Shown piece after piece: positions 10,042 through 21,612 of a stretch of 60,000 nucleotides of DNA. A program made the translations under genes and the position numbers. How positions within the stretch are numbered: the stretch's first letter is position 1; each line of letters starts with the position of its first letter. Below the pieces are notes generated by a model. The model searched no databases. It was not told the DNA's origin and was given only the letters and a program-made list of their open reading frames with translations. This DNA comes from Takakia lepidozioides (lineage: Eukaryota; Streptophyta; Takakiopsida; Takakiales; Takakiaceae), in the NCBI GenBank assembly GCA_030704615.1, contig CM060734.1:14014001-14074000 (forward strand), given 5' to 3'.

Positions 10042-10935
10042 TCATAAACCCGATTTTCCTTTCGGAGCACCGGGTGCCGCCTTGACGTGCGAAGGCCCTC
10101 CCTTCGATTTCCATGTGCCAATGTCGTCCGCGTGCCTATCCCACTTCTTTTCCGGTTGGAAAAAGTCACCCTCCCACCGGACCTTCTTGTGGTTCAGCTC
10201 CGTACGGCCCTGTCTTTCGCCCCTAGGGACATTCGAGAAGCATTCAGCCCTTTCAATTGCCTCGTTCAAAGTCTTTGGTGACCTCTCCTCTAACTTCCGC
10301 CTAGCCCATGGGGCCAGTCCCGCCACAAAGTTGACCATTTCTGGTTCTACCATATTTGTGACTTTGAGCAATAACACATTGAAAGCCTAAACATATCCCC
10401 GAATGTCATCCGTTTGCTTCAAGTTCCTCATCTTGTCCCGGTGCGAGCCAGGACGCATTGAGGGGCACAAATTGTCTTTTCATAAGTTCCTTGAACCCAC
10501 TCCAGCTCAAGGTTTCTGGGTTTGGCCCTTGGTCATGAAGGCGCTTCTGCCACCATTGTTGAGCATAGCCCCTCAAATAGGTGGGAGCCACTTCCACCCA
10601 ATCCTCGTCACTCAACTTGGCCGCCCGGAAGTACTGCTCCAGCTCCAAGAGCCAGGTGTTGAGTGCCTTCCGATTTCGGACGCTCTCGAAGGTGTCGGGT
10701 TCCTTAGGCTTCACCTTAAACTTCGCCTTAGTGGAAGTGGCATTAGCCGCCCTCATCACGTCTTTTAGCATCCCGCCAAACTGCGCCAAACACCCTTCCC
10801 AAAAGGCTGCTGGCATGGGAGACATCTGTTGGTCTCGCAGAGCCTTTAGGAAGTCCTCGGGCTCCAACTCCCCAGATTCCCTCCGCTCTTGAGCGGCCTC
10901 ACTTTCAGAAGCATAAAGTGTCTCTTTCATTTGCC
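10042..10935 (-). pseudogene. gag: Ty3-type retrotransposon gag (capsid) fragment
   Basis: Minus-strand gag in two frames (10935-10406 and 10377-10042). It opens near an ATG giving MKETLYASESEAAQERR. The Retrotrans_gag-like core includes KALNTWLLELEQYFRAAKL, YLRGYAQQWWQKRL and WSGFKELMKRQFVPL, then a second helical block VNFVAGLAPWARRKLEER. An in-frame stop breaks the protein near 10390, at RGYV*AFN. A basic, charged tail follows, but no CCHC zinc knuckle, protease or reverse transcriptase was found to the left, where sequence identity fades by about 9.6 kb. The primer-binding site just upstream (11065-11076) supports the assignment. This is a decayed, truncated element. Confidence 0.75.
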
Positions 10936-11064
10936 GCTTCGGTGACACGTCACCCCCACCGGGCTCACCAGGATCATCGTCTTTCGGGCCATTCCGCTTT
11001 CGCTTTGTCTTGCCCGACCCCACGGTGAGGCCGATCTCAAGGACGATCGTGTACTGAACTCTAA

Positions 11065-11076
11065 GCTCTGATACCA
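11065..11076 (-). promoter_or_regulatory. Primer-binding site complementary to initiator tRNA-Met
   Basis: The minus strand reads TGGTATCAGAGC, the standard plant LTR-retrotransposon primer site for initiator tRNA-Met. It lies immediately upstream of gag and fixes the orientation and the inner edge of the 5' LTR at higher coordinates. Confidence 0.85.
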
Positions 11077-11087
11077 AGTATCGCGCA

Positions 11088-11950
11088 CCTCACTTCGGTA
11101 AACTCCTCTTCAAGTCATAGATACTTGCTTTGATGCGCGCGCCTAACTCCCAAACTGGCCACCGGGCCAACTCGAGCTTCGGTTGCTCACCAGGGCATAA
11201 CGGTCCCCCTCACACTCCCACTCAACTCTCAACCTGTTGGGCTTAGTGGAAATTCCCTTTGGTAGATGGCAGTCCGGAACAACTCCCCACACCTTGGTTG
11301 CTTTCCGGCTCGCACGCTTACTCACTAGCTTTTGGTAACCAACGAGCTTGCACCATTCTCGGGGTTACTACTCCCTGTATATACTTCTGTAGGTGTCCGC
11401 AGGAATTCCACAAGTAGCCCAGTCCAAATCTGGTGCACCACCACTTAGACCCTTGATCGTCCCTGTGGTGAGCCGCGGTGAGTCTTGGCCCACCCACCAC
11501 GGTCCCAATGGACCGTGGTGAGTCCCAAGATTCCCCACAACTCCCACCACAAGGCCTCAGCCTCATGGTGAGTCCTAGGCCACCCCCACTACTACTCCCT
11601 ACGCTACCACCACCCCTCGTGGAGCCCCCACCACCGCCACCCGGTTTGCGGGGCTCCCCCTAGTGAGCGCCTCCGCCTCCTTGAGTGCCGAAGGCACTCA
11701 AGGGTGCTTCAGCCCCCCTTTCCTATTTGGTGCCACTGCCCCCACCACAGGGGCAGCCCCTCTTGTGTCCTAACCCCCCGCCCTCAAGGCAAAGGGCCGC
11801 AACAATACAAGTACATCATGACATAAGAGCACGTCAACGATTTCAACATTTAGACAACCACACCACAATCATGTGTTGCGAAAGTATATGTGGTGTGCCG
11901 AGACACAAGGGAAGTATGAGAGAGCCGAACAACAATTTTATTGAATGTGT
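11088..11950 (-). mobile_element. Probable 5' LTR / leader of the gag-bearing retroelement
   Basis: Position relative to the primer site requires an LTR here. Inside is a GGTGAGTC-type short repeat with a palindromic segment (CCACGGTCCCAATGGACCGTGG, split at 11498-11519) and a cytosine-rich stretch to about 11.65 kb. TG..CA borders could not be fixed, so the outer edge is approximate. Confidence 0.4.
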
Positions 11951-12294
11951 GTGAAATGTTCCAATGTTCCGTGTTGTGTAGAAAAGAACTAATCGGATGT
12001 TAATGAAAATTAGAATACATGTTTTTCAACGCGCGATTCATAAACGTCTACTATCATATATTCGGAGTCCTCCGCCGCGAGAGAGGTGTGAATCCGCATA
12101 CAGATGTTCATGCAACCTCTCTTCTTTGGACATTCGGTGAAACAAGTTGGCTCTTAGTTGGCTCTTTTGACGGCTACATAGCTGCTTTGTCACCCGTCTA
12201 CGCTACAAATGCCTTCCTGTCACTGGGGACACACTGTAAACACAACTACAGAACAGAATGTCGGAGCATGCTACAATGGACTGACATGAACGAA

Positions 12295-13062
12295 CTACAA
12301 AGGAAGGAGGATCTGGGGGCACTCGTCCTCGTCAGGCACGACAGTTTTGTCCACATTGGGCAGCCCATGTGGAGTGTGCCCTTTCAACTCCATTCCCACC
12401 AGTCGTTGCATCTCTTGCCTCTTGTGAAGAGCATCTTCCACATGAAACCACGTTTTGTCGAACTGCGCATTGCAAACAAGCAAAAAACAGTTAGGAAAGA
12501 GGGCTGAAAATATATGAGACAGCCAAATTGTAGCAGCAGAAATGCAGAGGTCTTACCGGACCCGCCCCATTTGGACGGGGTTGAACAAAAGTTTCATGGA
12601 GGTACAGGTCAATGTAATGGGTGCAAAAGTAACCACATTCCCAATTCGAAGGCTGTTGGGGCAGAAGAGGCCGCAACCACCGGGCTGAGGAACATGCCCA
12701 CTTCCATTTTGGCGATGCAGGGAACAGGCCGCGTAGCACGTCCCACAATTTAGCCACATATTGGTGGAGTTGACGATCCTTATGTGACTTCTGGATAGAG
12801 TTCAAGTGTAGGAACCTGTGAGCCTCCAAAATAAGCACGCTCCAGTGGGAACTACAAAAGAACTAGCAATATGTGAGCATGTAAAAAACATGTATATTCA
12901 GACATACACACGATAATGGAAGGGGGTAAGGACTTCACATGCGATACACGAAACTGTCGCGGGGCTTTTACTCACCCATCCCTTCGCTATCCGAGGCGGA
13001 AACTCCAAGATAGAAGAGTTGGAAATCTCTAAGTACTCAGCCCGCACAGAACAATCAGTCAT
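12295..13062 (-). pseudogene. Ulp1-like (C48) cysteine peptidase remnant, three exons
   Basis: Minus-strand exons about 13062-12976, 12851-12557 and 12462-12297, with splice-like borders. The middle exon holds the peptidase core: SHWSVLILEAHRFLHLNSI provides the catalytic His, with Asn where the family usually has Asp. PQQPSNWECGYF provides the oxyanion Gln and the nucleophile Cys. The third exon starts FDKTWFHVEDALHKR and ends in an acidic stretch. Ulp1/SENP enzymes process SUMO-like modifiers; copies are common cargo of plant MULE transposons (Kaonashi-type). It is homologous to the peptidase at 36.4-37.1 kb but diverged. The upstream part is cut off by the LTR starting at 13120. Confidence 0.65.
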
Positions 13063-13119
13063 GACCTACAACTAGTGTATCATGGGGGTGTTTCCTATTT
13101 GTTTCCCTTTTGGCATTCA

Positions 13120-13991
13120 TGTTAGCTACCTTACCATTGATAATTAAGTATCAGTTTGCTTTATCAATCTATTGGATTCCATCAACTCATCCATTCATTC
13201 CACAGCTTCACTCAGATCTCTCTACACAGTGTGATTGTATCGTATAAGTATCCGATTATGATTTATCAGGTATCAGGCCGAAGCCACTGTGTCTCTAATC
13301 TGCTCTACAATATCACTACAGTTTTGCATATAACAAGCATCTACTAATCATCTCTCCTCCTTCACCGTGCTCTCCATCTTTGCTTCCGTTCTTACTCTCC
13401 GCCCGTTCCTCTCCTTGCATGACCAAGAAGTCCTCCCCCACCAGTGCCTCCAAGAATAATCCCCCCAAAAAGCCCCCTACTCAGTCCTTGCTTCTCCCTT
13501 TTATCTTCCTACCCGTGGCTCTAACCGTTTCCCTCAGTAACCGTTTCGTCTAACTGTTCCATTTGCAGGTGTTGTTCCCCACAGTCGTTCCCTGTCCTGC
13601 TCTCCGTTCCCTATGATCATGACAGCTGTGTCAAGCTGTGACTGGCTGTGTGAAACTGTGACGGGCTGTGATTGGCTGTGCGACTGTGTTTGGCTATGTC
13701 GGGCTGTGACTGGCTGTGTGGCTGTGTCGGCTGTGACGGGCTGTGTTGGCTGTGATGGCTGTGTCGGGCTGTGACGAGCTATGCTGACTGTGTCTGGCTG
13801 TGTCGGCTGTGACGATTGTGACGGCTGTGACGGGCTGTGTTGGCTGTGTCGGCTGTGACGGGCTGTGTAACCCCCCTCTACAGTGCGCTGCTGTCACCCC
13901 TAAGGCTCCTGTTGATCTCAGTCTGTGCAAAAAATTAAGGGTACCCTACAGATCCCATATAAGTGTCTAAGTCCCAGACAGTCCTCTAACA
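13120..13991 (-). mobile_element. 3' LTR of the truncated Ty3/Athila-like element
   Basis: On the minus strand the segment begins TGTTAGAGGACTGTC directly after a polypurine tract and ends ..CTAACA at 13120, giving TGTTAG/CTAACA ends. Length is about 872 bases. It contains a GGCTGTG minisatellite (13618-13870). The 5-base flank outside is ATTCA (13115-13119); the matching duplication could not be found because the other LTR is missing. Confidence 0.6.
13618..13870. repeat. GGCTGTG minisatellite inside the LTR
   Basis: Irregular tandem array of GGCTGTGACGGGCTGTGTT-like units, 7-17 bases each. A related array occurs at 18165-18420 in the interior of the same retroelement. Confidence 0.9.
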
Positions 13992-13992
13992 T

Positions 13993-14010
13993 TACCCCTT
14001 CCCCTCTCAA
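13993..14010 (-). promoter_or_regulatory. Polypurine tract
   Basis: The minus strand reads TTTTGAGAGGGGAAGGGG and then TAATGTTAG, the expected plus-strand primer and LTR start of an LTR retrotransposon. Confidence 0.7.
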
Positions 14011-14022
14011 AAAGCCGTGTCC

Positions 14023-17000
14023 TCACGGTTTACTGATTACGATTAGCAAACCTTTGTGAGTGAGCACCTTTCTGACGTTGAGAGTTTCGTGGCGGACTGT
14101 GTGTACGAGCCCGAGGTCTATCTCTGGTTGACGGAGATGTTTGAACACTACCTGGATAAGTGAGGCCATCTGGAGGCTGATATCGAGGTAACCTTTCAGG
14201 CATAGGAGACCCCCATCGCTTCTTCTCTGCCATCTGAATTGCATAGTCTTCTCCCATGTCAAAAAAATTCGGTGAAGAAACAGTTGTATCAGAATCCTCA
14301 TCGCCTCTCAGGTGTTTAATTTTCGAACTTTTTGTGGAATCCTCTGAGGCATACAATGTTGTCCTATTGAACAGCAAATGGGTGTGACACTGAGCTCCTT
14401 GCTGTCCAGGTGAGTAGGGTACCAATTACTTGTGCCAGCGTGCAAGTATTTCCATGCCATGTCCTTATAGAAAATATCATCAATGCCGAATTTCTGTGTT
14501 GACAAATTGTTCCAGGCCGCTTGAAAACCGATGAACAAATTTGATTTTTAACTTTGCGTCATATAGGTACTATGAGGCACCGAAGGTAATACCCATCCCC
14601 ACTGGAGAACGCGCTTGCTCTTTGTTGCTCATGTGATAGGCAAGCAGGTATCCCGGAATCCCGCAATTTTTACTACCTGTTTACCTGGGTCTTGGTATAA
14701 ATGAATCCATGTACAACCTGGAAACAATTAATTCCCCAACATGGTACCTGCTCGTGCCAGTACTGTGCAAAGTGATGATCCTCAATTGGTTGATTGTTCG
14801 GAAGAACTTTAGTCCTAGTTGCCACTGGCAGCCAAATGCGCATGATTTGGTAGTAATGTGCGAATGACTGCGGAGGACTAAATTCTTTCCAAGCCAAATC
14901 CAACATGATGGGAATTTGGTTGAAGGGCATAATCATAGCCCTACTGTACTCCCTTGCAGCTGGAGTTTTAGGTGGGTCAAAAGTAGCATTGCCCCATACC
15001 TCAGGCTGTGGTGGCTGCGGTGTGGTTGTAGTAACAACAGGTTCAGCTACTGGTACAGTGACTTGTTGTGGTGTTGGTGGTACTGGCTCTTGTATCATTG
15101 GCATTTCCTGCACCTCCTGTGAAGACTGAAAAGCCAAAGTTCTGGCTTGTAAATAAGAAGCCATTAGCTGTTCCTGAGGGATATAGACTCTTTTGTCTAT
15201 GTTTGAAGTGAGGTCCTCCACTTGAGTCTGCAGTCCGTCTACATCCTCCTGTAACTCTGCTATCCTACTATAGACATTGTCTATAGTAGTTGTGGCAATG
15301 TTCTGCACTTGCAGTCTGAGCTCATTCATCTCGCTTTGGGTGAGCTTTCGTGGTGCTTTGCCCTCCACTGCCCTTGTGCTAACAGACATGCATAAGGCTG
15401 TTATCCACCAAGTTGCTTGTGGTTCCCCTGAGAGTGTGCTCCTCTCTTAGTTTGTACACTTCTAACTACTGTTGTAAAGCCTCCATGCGCATTGCATGAG
15501 GTTCAACCAAATTCGCATGGGCAGCAAGTAGATTATTAGCTTCCTTCCAAGCCTTGTTAGTGACCGTGATTTCAGTTCTATTGGCCATGAGCGTTTTGTT
15601 GCAACTCCACGATGTGCTTCTCTTGATCAGCTTCAACCTGCCTGTATCGCTTGAAAGTATCCTCATTGTGACAGATTGTATTCTTCATATCGACAATGAG
15701 TTTCATTTGCTCAACATTCTCTTCTTCTACCTTCGTACATTTTTCCGCTTGACTGTTTATTTCTTTTGTAGATTGGTCAAGCATAGTTGTGAATGTAGCA
15801 CATTGTATGGCCATCCTGTCATGCACTGTCTGCAACTCCGTATGTAGTGTATTCACTTCTTGCAACTTGCTTTCATGCTGCACCTGCATTTGGTTTAGCT
15901 GTTGCTTATGTGCTTCGTGCAACTGGTCTTGCGCGAGGCCTGCCTCAATCAATTGTTCCTTGGCCAATTGCAAAGCCGCTTCTGTATTTTCCAAGTCCTG
16001 CTGCATTTTGAGAGTGACCTCTTCATCGACCTTGTTTGCACACTCAGTGGCTAGTCAAGCCTCAAACTCCTTCCTGAGTTCTTCTCTCAAGGCTGTCAAT
16101 TGGGTAGTTGGAACATGGGATTTGACATAAGTCCCCAACAATTAAGTGTCCTGCCTATGGAACTCATCAGCATTGCCTGTTGAGGGTCATCATGGTGAGG
16201 TTGCTGCTGTTCCTCCTGATCCTCAACAGTGTGATGTCTCATGAACCACTCAGGCCATTGTCCCACCAGATTTTCTTCCTGAACCACTTCATCTATCACC
16301 GGTGCTACAGTGCCATGACCTTCTGCCTGTGGTACCTCCGACACAGGTGTGTGTATTATATGTACCTCAGGATTTCCCTTGGGCAACTGTTGCACCTCTG
16401 GAAATCTCTGTCTCCTTGACCAGACCAGAATATTCATAGAGAAGGTCCCCCTTCTTTCTGCCACTATCTGTTCTGTAGTTGGAATATCTAACCCTTCTCT
16501 TTCCAAATCAATTATTTCTGGTTGAGCTGCATGGACAACTTGTAACCTTGTGACAAGCCGATCAGCTGGCTGTGATGGTTGTGATACTGAAGTAACTTCC
16601 TCCTCCCTCTCTGAAGGTCCTGCTTCCAGTAATAGCAGTTCTCTGTGCTGCTGTGCCCCTTCCTGCACATGAGCTTGGGAAACATTATCATGCGGAATCC
16701 GTGAAGCCAGTGGATCCGCCAGTATAGTCTTTCCCCGTCTCTGCCTCTTAGTCTCGGGTGCCCTGCTAGTCCACCCTCACTGTGTGAAGAGCCTTGCTCT
16801 TCCATTGCAGTGGTTTCTGGCTCAAACACTCCCATCTCCTTTCTTTTTTGCGCATCAAGTATGCCAGAATCAAGAATTTTTTGAGCAATGATTGGGCCAG
16901 ACACTATGATAGGAGACTTTGCGGTAGTACCTTGTAATCTTTTCATCTCCTCTACCAGTGCGTTGTACATTATGTCCGCCCATTCTACCTCTTGTCCTTT

Positions 17001-17977
17001 CAGGGCTTTGAGTATTTCCTCCGTGAAGGATCTGCTCAAATACTGTTGGTTCTGTTTCATGGCAATCAAAACGTTCAATACCTGGCCTATCTCCTTTAGC
17101 CCTGGGTACACAGCCTTGTACAAGCATAACCCTGAGTTTTAAAGAAACTCCCTTCTTGGAATAAGTCCCTTATTTGCAGTCTTGCCCTGTGTTCCTCCAC
17201 ATGCACCTGACCTGCTGGCAATCGAAACAATTGCTGGAGGTATAGGGGAGTAATCACTAATTCAACTCCCTTCACCGTTGTTGTTCCTGTCCTTGGCTCA
17301 AAGTTCTGCAAAAATTGTAACATGTACTGTCTATGGTGTAATGTCCAATCTATGCTTTGCAATCCTTGCAATCTCAGCTCCTTCAGTATCTGTATCGCCT
17401 GTGGGGTAGCAATCGTTTGTTTCTGCAGAATTGTGGTGCTCTTCACCCTGATTTCCTCCATTCCTCTCACTCTCTTCATTTTAGACACCACAAAATGTTT
17501 TGGCTGTAACAACTGCAGAAATGTCTGTAGTGCACAAAGCATAAACGTATGGTTGCCACAAAAAGCTATGGGTAATTTCTTGTAAGCATGTGGGGCTTGC
17601 AAGTATCGCTCAAGAGAAAAGATCCGCTCTGTTGTTTCGTCCCTATGCCACTGCGTAAGTAGTATTGCAAGCGTATAGTTTGTTAGTTCCTCCATAGTTT
17701 TCAAGCTATAGCATTGATGGTCTGTCCTGTCGAGACGCCCGTTACTCAGAACGACGCCGCCTCTTGCGCTTAATTTCCCTCCAATTTCTTGATCCTTTCT
17801 CTGGCTTTCTATTGGCTGTAACCACTGTGACTTGATTTTAGATTTCATTTTCTTTAGTGGACTTTCCCTGCAGGATAGTCCACTAGGATCACACATGTGG
17901 CAAGAATTTCGCTTTTCTGTACTTGCCGCTTGTTCCGTTCCCCTTTTTCCGTATTCATTAATGGGCCCGCCTTTCAT
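14023..17977 (-). pseudogene. Third ORF (3' of pol) of an Athila-like Ty3 element
   Basis: A minus-strand run of six overlapping frames (17977-17096, 17123-16512, 16668-16096, 16006-15578, 15389-14673, 14425-14030) reads as one long protein broken by indels. The N-terminal part has a helical, leucine-rich region (YTLAILLTQWHRDETTERIF) and GVELVITPLYLQQLFRLPAGQ. The latter resembles the plant-mobile-domain-like start seen in the extra ORFs of Athila-group elements. The middle is acidic and Gln-rich. 16006-15578 is a coiled coil (heptads in HEAHKQQLNQMQVQHESK), and 15389-14673 carries further heptads and a proline-rich stretch. It lies downstream of integrase and upstream of the polypurine tract, the position of env-like or accessory ORFs. 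No signal peptide or membrane anchor is evident, so envelope function is not supported. Confidence 0.55.
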
Positions 17978-18164
17978 CCATTTTGACGGCCGTTCTTGTC
18001 CTCTTTCTTTATGACACCTGTTCTTGCACTTCCTTCTCAGCTATGTGTCGCGCCCTGACTTCCATGTGTCTATTTTTAAACTGGTTTCCGTCTTTTCTTC
18101 CGTCAGCCATTTTCCTGAAGTTATTGTGCGTCCACCTGTCACTGATTCTATGGATCGTGTAATC

Positions 18165-18420
18165 CTAGTAGGCTGTGTTGAGCTGTGTCATACTGTGGTA
18201 CGCTGTGATAGGCTGTGATGCAGTGTGGTAAGCTGTGATAGGCTGTGACACGCTGTGGTAGGTTGTGATAGGCTATGTTGCGCCGTGTGATAGGCTATGT
18301 GTGTGTCACGTCGTGATGGGCTGTGATAGGCTGTGATAGGCTGTGTTTTCTTGGATGGGCTCCTCGTGATGATAGGCGCCTTGATGGGCTGTGATAGGCT
18401 GTGTCACGCTGTTTTTGCCC
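18165..18420. repeat. GGCTGTGATA minisatellite between integrase and third ORF
   Basis: Tandem AGGCTGTGATAGGCTGTG-like units of 8-10 bases, related to the array in the LTR at 13.6-13.9 kb. Confidence 0.9.
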
Positions 18421-19350
18421 GCCCTGGTCATATATGCTTGGCCTAGCGACAAGTGTTTCATACTCCGTTCGTAACACTGGTGCAGCCCGCGACTGCTCTT
18501 GCGTTTCAACATGCAAGTCATGCTGCAAGGGTTTGTCATGGATACCACTGTATCCCTTTAACTTATTGGCATTGACTCTTCCCAGCATTTCTTTGTTAAT
18601 GGTTTGTAACATGGCGGTGTTGTTATCATACATCTTTTGTATGACATAAGGTCCTTTCCATGGTGATTTAAGCTTAGAAGCTTTAATCTTTCTTTTCTTC
18701 TGCAACCATAGAACCAAATCCCCCGTCTTAAAAGTCTTTTAACTTGCCTTCATCAAACTGTTCCTTTCTTCTCATCTGAATTCTGGTCATATTATCAGCT
18801 GCATCAGCACGTACTTCTTCCACATGATATAATTCATGTTTCCTGACCTTAATGGAATCTTGCAATTCCTCTTTCCCCCACTCCGTTCTCATGGTAGGTA
18901 ATAGGAATTCCACTGGAAGAAGGCTTCCCATACCATAAACTAATTGGAATGGTGTATACTTAGTGGTGACTTTATATGAAGTCCTATATGACCACAAAGC
19001 TGTCAGCAGCTTTGTATCCCAATCCGTTCTGTTTGCATTGACTATCTTAGCCAAGATAGTACATAGTATTTTGTTGGTAGCCTCTGCCTGCCCATTACCC
19101 TGTGGGTAATATGTTGTACTCTTTCTATGCACAATCATGAACTCTTTAGTCAACAACTCAATGGTCTCATTCATGAAGTGACTTCCTGATCACTGATAAA
19201 TTCTAAGGGACAGCCAAATCGTGTAAGTATGTTCTCGTACAGGAACCTTGTTGTGGACTTGGCTGTGTTGTCCCTCAAAGCTTTAGCTTCCACCCACTTC
19301 GTAGTATAATCAGTGGTTGTAATTATGTACCTGTTCCGTGTATTCTTGGC
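18295..19350 (-). pseudogene. pol: Ty3/gypsy integrase (truncated at 5' side)
   Basis: Minus-strand frames 19350-19171, 19174-18728 and 18717-18295. The catalytic core shows TTTDYTTKWVEA (first Asp), GCPLEFISDQ (second Asp) and STTYYPQGNGQAEATNKIL (Glu), the DDE triad of retroviral-type integrases. NAN-TDWDTKLLTALWSYRTSYK and the C-terminal beta-barrel start (GDLVLWLQKKRKIKASKL, KSPWKGPYVIQKMY) follow. Reverse transcriptase and RNase H are absent: at about 19350 the sequence changes to a different element, so the retroelement is truncated inside integrase. One or two frame breaks separate core and C-terminus. Confidence 0.85.
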
Positions 19351-19354
19351 TGGT

Positions 19355-20600
19355 GGGTTAATGCGCGAGTTCCCCCTCGCCAATTTGTGACAATGGGAAC
19401 CAACGTGTATGCAAGCTCGGGTGAGGTCAGGGAAACGGTGCAACACATAGAACTGCTTGGCATTACAAACAGACATGCAGTGTGGTGGTTCTTTGCAATG
19501 CGCACACTTAAATGTGGAGTTCGGAACCTTCTCCTGAGCTCGAAATGGTTGGTGAGCTGTGCCTTCCAATCGGTCTCGTTCCTGTGACCTCTGGATTTAA
19601 AGTGGAAGCAAGTTGGGGAGAAACACCGCAACGCGCCCGCACAAACAACGTAGCGCACCCGCACACCATCAAGCATCTTCATGCTGGTGGTTTTGGTAAC
19701 GCACCAAGGATGACCGTCATGTTTTCTATCCATATCTGTCAATTCCGGACGCCCTCGAGTAGTCCGCCCGAGGAGGGAACTCAAAGAAGATATTACCGTC
19801 GACGTCGGCGGGAAGGCATGTAACCGATTTAATTGCGAACTTGCTGTAGTCCAGCCCGGCCAGCTCCGACCGGTGTCCCTCCAGGTGAAGCCCTCGCAGA
19901 AATTTCTAGAATAGATCGAACTGCGGTGCTCGTGCTGGGAATGACTCCCTCCTCCACTGACGTCCATTGAGGACTTGCCTGATCTCCAGGACGACCTCGG
20001 AACTTCCATGACCTCGTCTGAGTCGGACAGGTTGTGAACAACCCGGTTCTCGGTCGTCTTCATGGATGGGTTCGGCTCTGGATTTACTTCGTTGCGGACT
20101 TCTCTCTTTGAGGTACCCACTCTCTGATTCGCGGATTGTTTCGTGGAAGGCGCCAGGATAGACGGTGCATTTGGCGGGCAAATGAAGCCCCAACAGCCCT
20201 GTATATGACGCTGTCCGATGGTGGAACTCGCCATTCCCTGCCATCGCCGAAATCATCGTGGAGCACAACAATACTCTCGACAACAAGGCCGTTTGAGTCC
20301 TTCCTTTCCTCCTCCAAAAAACCGACCCCGGTTTCAGGTGGTATCGAACGCACAGATATTTCTCCATCACCCGGCAGGTGTCCCTCTGCACGGAAATGAA
20401 GCTCTATGCTCGTGAGGAGGGCAGTACACTGTAGCGCTCGGGTTTTCCGCCATGGGAGATGTGCACACAAGACTGCCAGGATGGCGTGCGGGGAAGCTCC
20501 CTGGTAGAAGGGGGTGCAGCGATGGGAATGAATGCGATGCCGATTTGTCCGAGCGACGAAGCCTGATCCAAATCCAGGAGCCAACTATCTCAAAAATCCA
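19355..20600 (-). pseudogene. N-terminal part of a zinc-finger/SWIM-family transposase-like protein
   Basis: Minus-strand frames shift between 20584-20084, 20391-19906 and 20234-19355. The distal part has FKCAHCKEPPHCMSVCNAK and, after a 20-residue spacer, HVGSHCH: a Cys/His cluster like the WRKY-GCM1/FLYWCH-type fingers at the start of MULE-like transposases (tentative). A similar Cys arrangement (CPDDIQRCVMGTC) occurs in the SWIM protein at 57.8-58.9 kb, suggesting the same family. The sequence stops abruptly at the junction with Ty3 integrase near 19350. Confidence 0.4.
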
Positions 20601-20749
20601 CAGTCAGAGTGTTAATGAACCTGGTCTCCGGAATGCGGCCCCTGGTCTTTGCGCAATAACTGCCAACGGTATGCAGTCAGAAAGTGGGGGGCCGTCCGGA
20701 TGATGACGGCTGAAGGGGAGAAGCCGGCACCGTGCCTCACATTACTCCC

Positions 20750-21600
20750 CGAATGGAAATTCGGCACCCAATATCCAACAGAGGAAGCCCGGATGAAGTC
20801 GCCTCGGGCGCAGAGGCCGGAGTGTGCGACAGAGAACATCCCCTGGATGGAGATTCGGCGCCGAATTTCCATCCGGGCCCCCCAAAGGGAGTCGTGTCGG
20901 GGGGTCAGGCCGAAAACTGGACGGCATAAAAACATCCCCAGATGGAAAAACGGCGCCGAATTTCCATCCGGGGCGGTTCGGATGCAGTCGGGGAGGGGGG
21001 AGTGGCCTGCAGTTGGCCGTCACATTTCAACCCCCGGACGGAAATTCGGCACCGAATATCGAACAGGGGACGCCCGGATGAAGTCGCCTCGGGCGCAGAG
21101 GCCGGCGAGTGTGCGACAGAGAACATCCCTGGACGGAAATTCGGCGCCGAATTTCCATCCGGGCCCCCCCAAAGGAAGTCTTGTCGGGGGGTCAGACCGA
21201 AAACTGGCCGACATAAAAACTTCCAGATGGGAAAACGGCGCCGAATTTGCATCCTGCAGGTAAGTGGAATCCCGGATGGATGGAAATTCGGCGCCGAATT
21301 TCCATCCAGCAGGTAGGTGGAATCCCCCGATGGATGGAGATTCGGCGCCGAATTTCCGTCCAGCAGGTAAGTGGAATCTCGGTGTGGAGATTCGGCGCCG
21401 AATTTCCGAGCAGGTAAGTGGAATCATGGAGATTCGGCGCCGAATTTCCATCCTGCAGGTAACCGGATGAATGGAAATTCGGCGCCGAATTTCCATCAGG
21501 CACGTAAGCCGAATCCCGCATAAATGGAAATTAATTTCCATCCAGCAGGTAAGTCGGATGGTGCCGTATGGATATTCGGCGCCGAATTTCCATTCGACAT
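20750..21600. repeat. Array of perfect palindromes (GAAATTCGGCGCCGAATTTC)
   Basis: About thirteen copies of the self-complementary core GAAATTCGGCGCCGAATTTC, mostly flanked by GGATG/CATCC so that the palindrome extends to 30 bases or more. Positions: about 20750 (degenerate), 20845, 20943, 21040, 21133, 21230, 21281, 21333, 21388, 21428, 21470, 21524 (core deleted) and 21568. In 20.75-21.23 kb the spacing is about 93-98 bases and spacers share CGGGCCCCCCAAA and GCGCAGAGGCC blocks. From 21.23 kb spacing falls to 42-53 bases and each spacer carries CAGGTAAGTGGAATC. Multiple parallel frames here on both strands are palindrome artefacts. Confidence 0.95.
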
Positions 21601-21612
21601 GTATTTCTGAGC

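Noticed and set aside
12019-12507. 162-codon plus-strand frame
   Set aside because: Antisense to the Ulp1-like exons at 12.3-12.56 kb; no recognisable domain.
14023-17977. Envelope gene of an endogenous retrovirus
   Set aside because: No signal peptide, membrane anchor or glycoprotein-like pattern; coiled coils and a plant-mobile-domain-like block fit an Athila-type accessory ORF better.
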